64,000 nt of DNA, taken from assembly GCF_964340395.1 (NCBI RefSeq), contig NC_135559.1:13129759-13193758 (forward strand), written 5' to 3'. The DNA comes from Glandiceps talaboti. Lineage: Eukaryota > Hemichordata > Enteropneusta > Spengelidae. Both the position numbers and the translations under genes were made by a program. The notes below the pieces were generated by a model that was not told where the DNA came from, did not search any database, and worked only from the letters and a program-made list of their open reading frames with translations. Below, piece by piece: positions 58,601 to 64,000 of this stretch (positions are counted from its first letter, which is position 1; each line of letters starts with the position of its first letter).

Positions 58601-60367
58601 AAAAACTCATTCTGAAAACCATCTCAGTCCACAGTCCACACACACCCCACCCCTCCCAATTTCTTAACTTTGATGTGAACTAATAAAGAAATAAATGAAT
58701 AAATAAATAAACAAACAATTTCATGGTACTGCTTATTCCACATGATACTTTGCAAGTTTCACATCCTACATAGATACTAAAAATTAAATTCTTGAAATTT
58801 TGAAACCTGTAGTTCAAGATCAACTCAGAAGGCTTCATCTTTTAACCTTGATTATTAATGTCTTGAAATTCTATGAAAGACTTTCCTCATCACAAATTGC
58901 AGCAAAGACAACAGAAATGTACAAACAACTTGAAATAAAAACACTACATTCATTTCATTTGTCGAAAATGAATATAGGTTTCCATTTCAAGATACTTAGA
59001 TTGAAAATGATCATTGCGTCCATTAGAGGAAATTTAATACCAGTAAAATTAATTCATAATTCCTTTTCAACCGTGAGTATTCACAACACTGATGGATATA
59101 TGAATGGTGGTCATATACATACATAAATATTATGAAATAAACATGCTATCTCCCTTTACACTTTGACCTGATACCCTTGACTGTTTTCAGTTCATTGCAT
59201 GAAATGTATCACATCAATTAACTAAGTCTACTAATTGACTTATCATTGAAAGAATAAAGGACTGCCTACCATGATTGTAGTGCCCTGTTGATTCATTGGA
59301 AGAAGACCAGCTGATCACAAGGGAGAGAACCTCTATTACCTTAGGTGGTTGGACTCCCCAGCAGCATACCTTTTAACAATATGGCTGTATTTACTACCTA
59401 ACTTGTGACTACTTGGCCTCTGACCATAACATGTTGCAGACTTTGTTTATTTGCTTTTTAATCTTTCATGTACTTACATCACAAAAAGGCCAACATGACT
59501 GGCATAATTTTAAAATTACAGTTGCACTTCATTTTTTTTTTAATAGGCAGATATACCTTTGACCAATATATATGTTACCTGTTCATACTTAAGCTACATA
59601 ATTTTCAATCGTTTCTGTGTATGGTTTCTAAGTGAAAATAAAATCTTCATTATTTGGAAAACCACTTGAAAAATTCAAACCAAGATTAAAGGCATTATAC
59701 TGGTATTTTCTGATATCCCAGATATCCTGACGCGAATATTAAAATCATCTGATACTATCACACGATAAATAAACATTTTATAGTTTATACAGATCTAGTC
59801 GGATTTCAGTCCTTCTTTTTAACCTTGAATGTGGATAAGTGTAGACATGTCAACACTGCTAATGTACAAACAAGGTCAAGCTATTGGCAGAAAATAAAAG
59901 GGCTGGATGTAAATACAACACTTTGGTAGTTAGTTGTGAATAGATCTAACCAAAAGGCCTTGTCTATCTTTTGTAACCCACTTCCTGAATTAAGGCATGT
60001 TTGGTACCATATTTGGTATCATCTAGCAAACACATGATATGAACAACGTAAGCGGTCATGTCTATTACAAGTCATTCATTCAAATTTGTTCATTCATTCA
60101 TTTATTCACTCCTTCATTCATTTATTCACTCCTTCATTCATTCACTCCTTCATTTGCTGACTGAATAAATAACTTATTTTCATTCTCCATTTTCCCTTCT
60201 GAACACAGCCAATACAAACAATGCATGAATACCTACTCCCTAAATAAACCTTCATTCAAAGGTTAGACCTGGCAAATGTGTCTTTTTGAAAGGAATTGAT
60301 TAATTTCAACTTCCATATGCTGAGCACAGATACTTCAGAAGAATAGACATGAAATTAGATAGTACTA

Positions 60368-60388
60368 GGGTGGGGGTGGGGGTGGGGG
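60368..60388 (+). other. G-quadruplex motif
   Basis: Four G-runs, GGGTGGGGGTGGGGG followed by TGGGGG, with single-T loops, in an AT-rich surrounding. The short loops predict a very stable G4 on the plus strand. Confidence 0.8.
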
Positions 60389-60733
60389 TAACGGTTATCG
60401 GAGGACACATCCCACCACCTTTCCCTCTCTGAGTCACATATTAGGATTTTAAATAAACAATTGTTTGATAAGTCTGCACATACTAAACTATAAGCAATAG
60501 TACTTCTATCAACAAATACTCAGAATTTGAGTTTGAATCATCGGCTCACATTTACTTTCATCATATTGCTCCCTATCATACTAAGTTTTTCACTTGACTA
60601 AGGAAATATATTTATTTTCCAAAACTTCCCACTAACATGGTACCAACTTGTGCATTTCACATTTTACTTCACTTCTTCACTTCTGCATCATATAATTTAT
60701 TTGATGACTTTGTATTTATATACATTATTTCAG

Positions 60734-60828
60734 AGAGTAGTCAAGGATCTGGTTACTTAGCAACCAAAGCATGGAAGGAGGAAGCGAGCAAGCCCAAATC
60801 TGAAGTACCCGACACGTCTTGCCTCTGA
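60734..60828 (+). CDS. Possible terminal exon of an unknown plus-strand gene
   Basis: After an acceptor-like CATTATTTCAG the open frame reads ESSQGSGYLATKAWKEEASK then PKSEVPDTSCL and TGA. The composition looks more protein-like and GC-richer than its surroundings. No upstream exon or family was recognised. The same DNA holds an X-box-like palindrome, so it may instead be regulatory or TFDP 5' UTR. Confidence 0.2.
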
Positions 60829-61031
60829 ACTCAGTATATAATAACTATTGCTGAACTTGAAAAAGTTATGTAGGACAGATATCAATGGAGAAGTATTGTT
60901 AACAACTTCTAAGGGACCCATCCTCCAGACAATTAGCTAGCTAGATAGATTTCACAGGTCATCATGCCAACGGTCACATTAGACATCATTTCTTAGCCAA
61001 TAATTAGTTGCAAGCTTTTTAATCTTATCAA

Positions 61032-61045
61032 GTTGTCATGGCAAC
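61032..61045. promoter_or_regulatory. RFX X-box-like palindrome
   Basis: GTTGTCATGGCAAC, one base from the ideal X-box palindrome GTTGCCATGGCAAC. A related GGTTACTTAGCAACC is at 60751-60765. Their position upstream of TFDP would fit a regulatory region. Confidence 0.4.
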
Positions 61046-62568
61046 AGCCTCCATCCTCCCTTCAATGCATCTGAAAACCTTGAGGTACTTTTTACATTTG
61101 TCTAAGTGGTCAATTTCTTTCCACTTGTAAATTCATAACAGTGCTACGGATCTATGAATATCTATTTCCTTTTCCTTAGTATCTCTTACTAGTAATTCCC
61201 GGAAATTTCTTCTCACACAAGTCCCATGTGGCTGATTTTTTTTTTTTTTTTTTTTTACAAATGTATGACATTTTTTACAGCAGAACACAAATCTACTCCA
61301 TGAACACTTCATTTGCAACATTGTTGCAGAAATTCTAGAGGTAGGGGTAACCTGTTACAAACAGTGAAAGTAAACAAATGAATTGGATTAATAACACTTG
61401 GCACAGCATGTTGGAAGTACAGAGACTTGTATTACATTCCATCATTTGATAAGAACAGCTGTATGGCCTCTTTAGATAGTAGTTCACATTCACAAACAAA
61501 TTTCCAGTTCCCCTGGCATTTCATGCACACATAAAGAGGCCATAAAACTGTTGTTATCAAACCATGGTGTGTTATACAAGTTTCTGCTGTTCCATCCTGC
61601 TGTACCAAATGTTATTAATCCAATTCATTTCTTTACTTCCTTGTTTGTAACAGGTTCCATATGTCCACGGTCTGATGTCGTCAGTTGTATAGTGTGGCTA
61701 GAGTGAGCTGATATAGTAGAAAACATAGACTTTTTACTATCATCCATCATTGTGAGAATTGTTTTTGGTCAGCGCACACAATATTTAAATACCCTCAAGT
61801 AGATCCTTTTTTTAGTGTTTGTCCATCCCATGCAGTCTGCAGATCTGGAAAAACACAAAAAATAACCCTCCCTACTTCAGTGAAGACAACGGCAGAGCCA
61901 ATCATGAACAAGCAAGTGACATCTGCCCCACATACACACTTGTTCTAAAGTACGTAATAAAAAGAACAGTAACTGCCATAAATAGTAGATTGAGTGACGG
62001 GTTTGTTGAGAATAAAAAAAAATAAAAAAATAAAAATTCACTTCATTGCACCACTTTAAACAAAATGTCCTGATGAGAAAACAATTCCCTCTTTTTTTTC
62101 TTTTTTTTGGCCTTAGTTATATCAACGTGACCAATAATTTCATTACGTAAACACAATTTTATCTGGGGGTGAAAACAAGATTTTCTGGACAAACTTACAT
62201 GGTGTCATTATGAATCTTAATAAATTATCTCTGGTATCATATGTTTGCTATGTCAGTAATATTACTCACAGTGTTTGTCTGTTAATATCTTATTTATTAA
62301 GTAACATAACAATCATTTTGTCACTATTCATGAAGTTTTTCTGAAAAGCATGCGTGCTTTGGAATATTTTCTGGGTGATTAGCTGTTCCAATTAATATAC
62401 TATCTGTCATTTAACAGTTAACAGATAGAGCAAACAATATCCAACGTCCTTGGAATTACGTCCATGCATTGTATGCAGATTGATTGATGATGTAATGTAA
62501 TTACTACCACTGGCACCGTTGATTAGAGATGGCCCGGCCCGAGATCAAACTGTCGTTTCATCGATGGT

Positions 62569-63062
62569 CAAAATCTGATTAAAATCTGATGTGGTGAAAA
62601 CGACTGGACTTCTTTATTAACCTCTATATTTCCATCGTTCTGTGTCGGGTTTTTTTTTTGAGGATGTACGCCACCTTCCCACATCTGACCCTGTGTAATA
62701 GAACATTTTGTTTGAATCTCAAGGATCTTGAAAGGTTTCTCCAACCTATCAGCACGCTTCTTTCAAAATTGTTCGGAGAGACGACTCCACCATCGATGGG
62801 TCATGTCAACACAATCTTCCGAGTGTATGTTTGTTTGCTTGTTTTTTTTCATTTCTCCAGTGAGCACAGCTGCCAATGTGATGCTGCTCATCCTGATTGG
62901 CTACTCACAAGCGTGAGATTCAAACAAGATTTTTCTATCACACAGGGTGAGATGTTGGATGGCGGCAATCACCCGAAACAAAACAAATGACACAAAATGA
63001 TGGAAATAGAGGTAAATAAAGACACCTAGCCACTTTAACCACATCAGATTTTAATCAGATTG
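62569..63062. mobile_element. Foldback MITE, about 494 bp
   Basis: CAAAATCTGATTAAAATCTG at the left mirrors CAGATTTTAATCAGATTG at the right. Arms of about 100 bp continue with GATGTGGTGAAAACGACTGG, CTTTATTAACCTCTATATTT. The 110-aa frame inside is not recognisable. Confidence 0.75.
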
Positions 63063-63244
63063 ATTGATAGTGGACAATTCAAACTGGTTTTGAAGGTACA
63101 GAGAAGTCTTCTCCATGTCACACTATCAAACTAACATAAATTTACTCACAGACACATGTGAAAAAGGAAGCAACTTCAATTAGGTTCAATTCAAATTCAA
63201 AGCCAGTTTTAATATGTCCACCCCTGACTGAACGATGTTCACAC

Positions 63245-63345
63245 ATCTCTAAATAATGGTGCAAGGGTTGTATGACAGGTATCTCTAAATAATGATGCAA
63301 AGGGTTGTATCACAGGCATCTCTAAATAACGGTGCAAAGGGTTGT
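63245..63345. repeat. Short tandem repeat, about 37-38 bp, 3 units
   Basis: Three units of ATCTCTAAATAATGGTGCAA followed by GGGTTGTATGACAGG. Confidence 0.85.
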
Positions 63346-64000
63346 TGTACTTTCAAACACAGTCTTTCAACATTTGTTAGATGTTAATTTCTTTATGGAA
63401 TAACAACTTTTTTTTATATCTTCCATTATAGCGTTATTATTAGCTTGGACATACCAGTCAAAGTAATTAATTGACCTAATGAACAGATACTAGGTTGGCG
63501 ACAAGCTGTAATTAACATTATTTAAATATGCATAACTAAAAGCCTCCACCCACACACACAGTAACAGGAGGAATCGATCTTACGCTTTGGCTGACTGGTT
63601 TTGTTCATTTTTATTTTGAAAGGTATAGTCGTAAAGTTGATGTATTTATATTTAGATGACATACGTTGTATTTTCTGAAACCGTGTACGGCATCAACCCT
63701 GGAAATTCTAAAGACATAATACCAACATACGAGTGCGTTGCCATGTTTTTTGTAACAAAATAATACCCAAATAATACCAAATTTAATACCAGACCATGCA
63801 ACAATGTCAAAGCAGCCGCAATACATCTGTTACAAAATCTACTTGTGTATGTGACACGCATAGACATAATATCGACCAAAAGTGCAGTTCGGCACTTGAC
63901 TGATTTTGTGGCTAATATTATTGCTAAGGACTTTATGTGTGTACACATGCATTTGTAATTGGTTAATAGGACTCTCAGAAAAGTAGGTTACAACTCATTG

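Larger units (their letters stand above)
55672..64000. other. 5' side of TFDP, no confident coding sequence
   Basis: Should contain the TFDP start codon exon and promoter, or these lie beyond the window. Mostly AT-rich unique sequence, plus the features listed separately. A 5' exon could not be assigned; an ATG directly before GTAGGC near 59270 on the minus strand would be phase-compatible but is unsupported. Confidence 0.5.

Noticed and set aside
58800-59126. 108-aa open frame on the plus strand
   Set aside because: AT-rich, low-complexity residue use, no motif, no splice support.

Overview
Eukaryotic (metazoan) genomic DNA, AT-rich, with long introns, canonical GT-AG splice sites, many microsatellites and minisatellites, and small non-autonomous transposons. 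Two conserved single-copy nuclear genes can be read, both on the minus strand: SMC6 (24 coding exons, 34712 down to 1378) and a DP-family E2F partner, TFDP (8 coding exons seen, 55671 down to 44975). Their proteins are bilaterian-like. The repeats (Helentron/HINE-like element with an ACGG tail, tRNA-derived SINE, LINE fragments, foldback MITEs) suggest a marine invertebrate such as a hemichordate, amphioxus or lophotrochozoan, but I cannot fix the species. No prokaryotic, viral or organellar gene was recognised.

Layout: 1-1377 lies past the SMC6 stop. 1378-34712 is the SMC6 coding span. A probable non-coding first exon and promoter lie near 36.18-36.26 kb. 36.3-44.97 kb is intergenic, with a LINE relic, CpG-rich and foldback elements, a recent 758-bp tandem duplication and a Mutator-like element with 9-bp target duplications. 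44975-55671 is TFDP. 55.7-64 kb is the 5' side of TFDP; it has no confidently coding sequence, but holds RFX-like X-boxes, a G-quadruplex motif, a foldback element and one exon-like ORF on the plus strand.

The exon models were built by hand from splice sites and phase. All junctions close in frame, giving SMC6 of 1107 aa with Walker A, hinge, LSGGE signature and Walker B, and a TFDP of at least 470 aa lacking only its extreme N-terminus. SMC6 is the kleisin-bound ATPase arm of the SMC5/6 DNA-repair complex. TFDP is the obligate dimer partner of E2F. They lie head to tail on the same strand, and nothing shows that they are co-regulated.

Most striking is a pair of homologous, equal-length (159-nt), same-phase exons in SMC6 (11125-11283 and 11337-11495). 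They are separated by only 53 nt and encode alternative versions of the neck and start of the C-terminal ATPase lobe, the architecture of a mutually exclusive exon pair. Second, at least five exons in the two genes have tandem arrays or partial copies of their own exon-intron boundary next to them, so 5' or 3' splice sites are repeated up to about 17 times.
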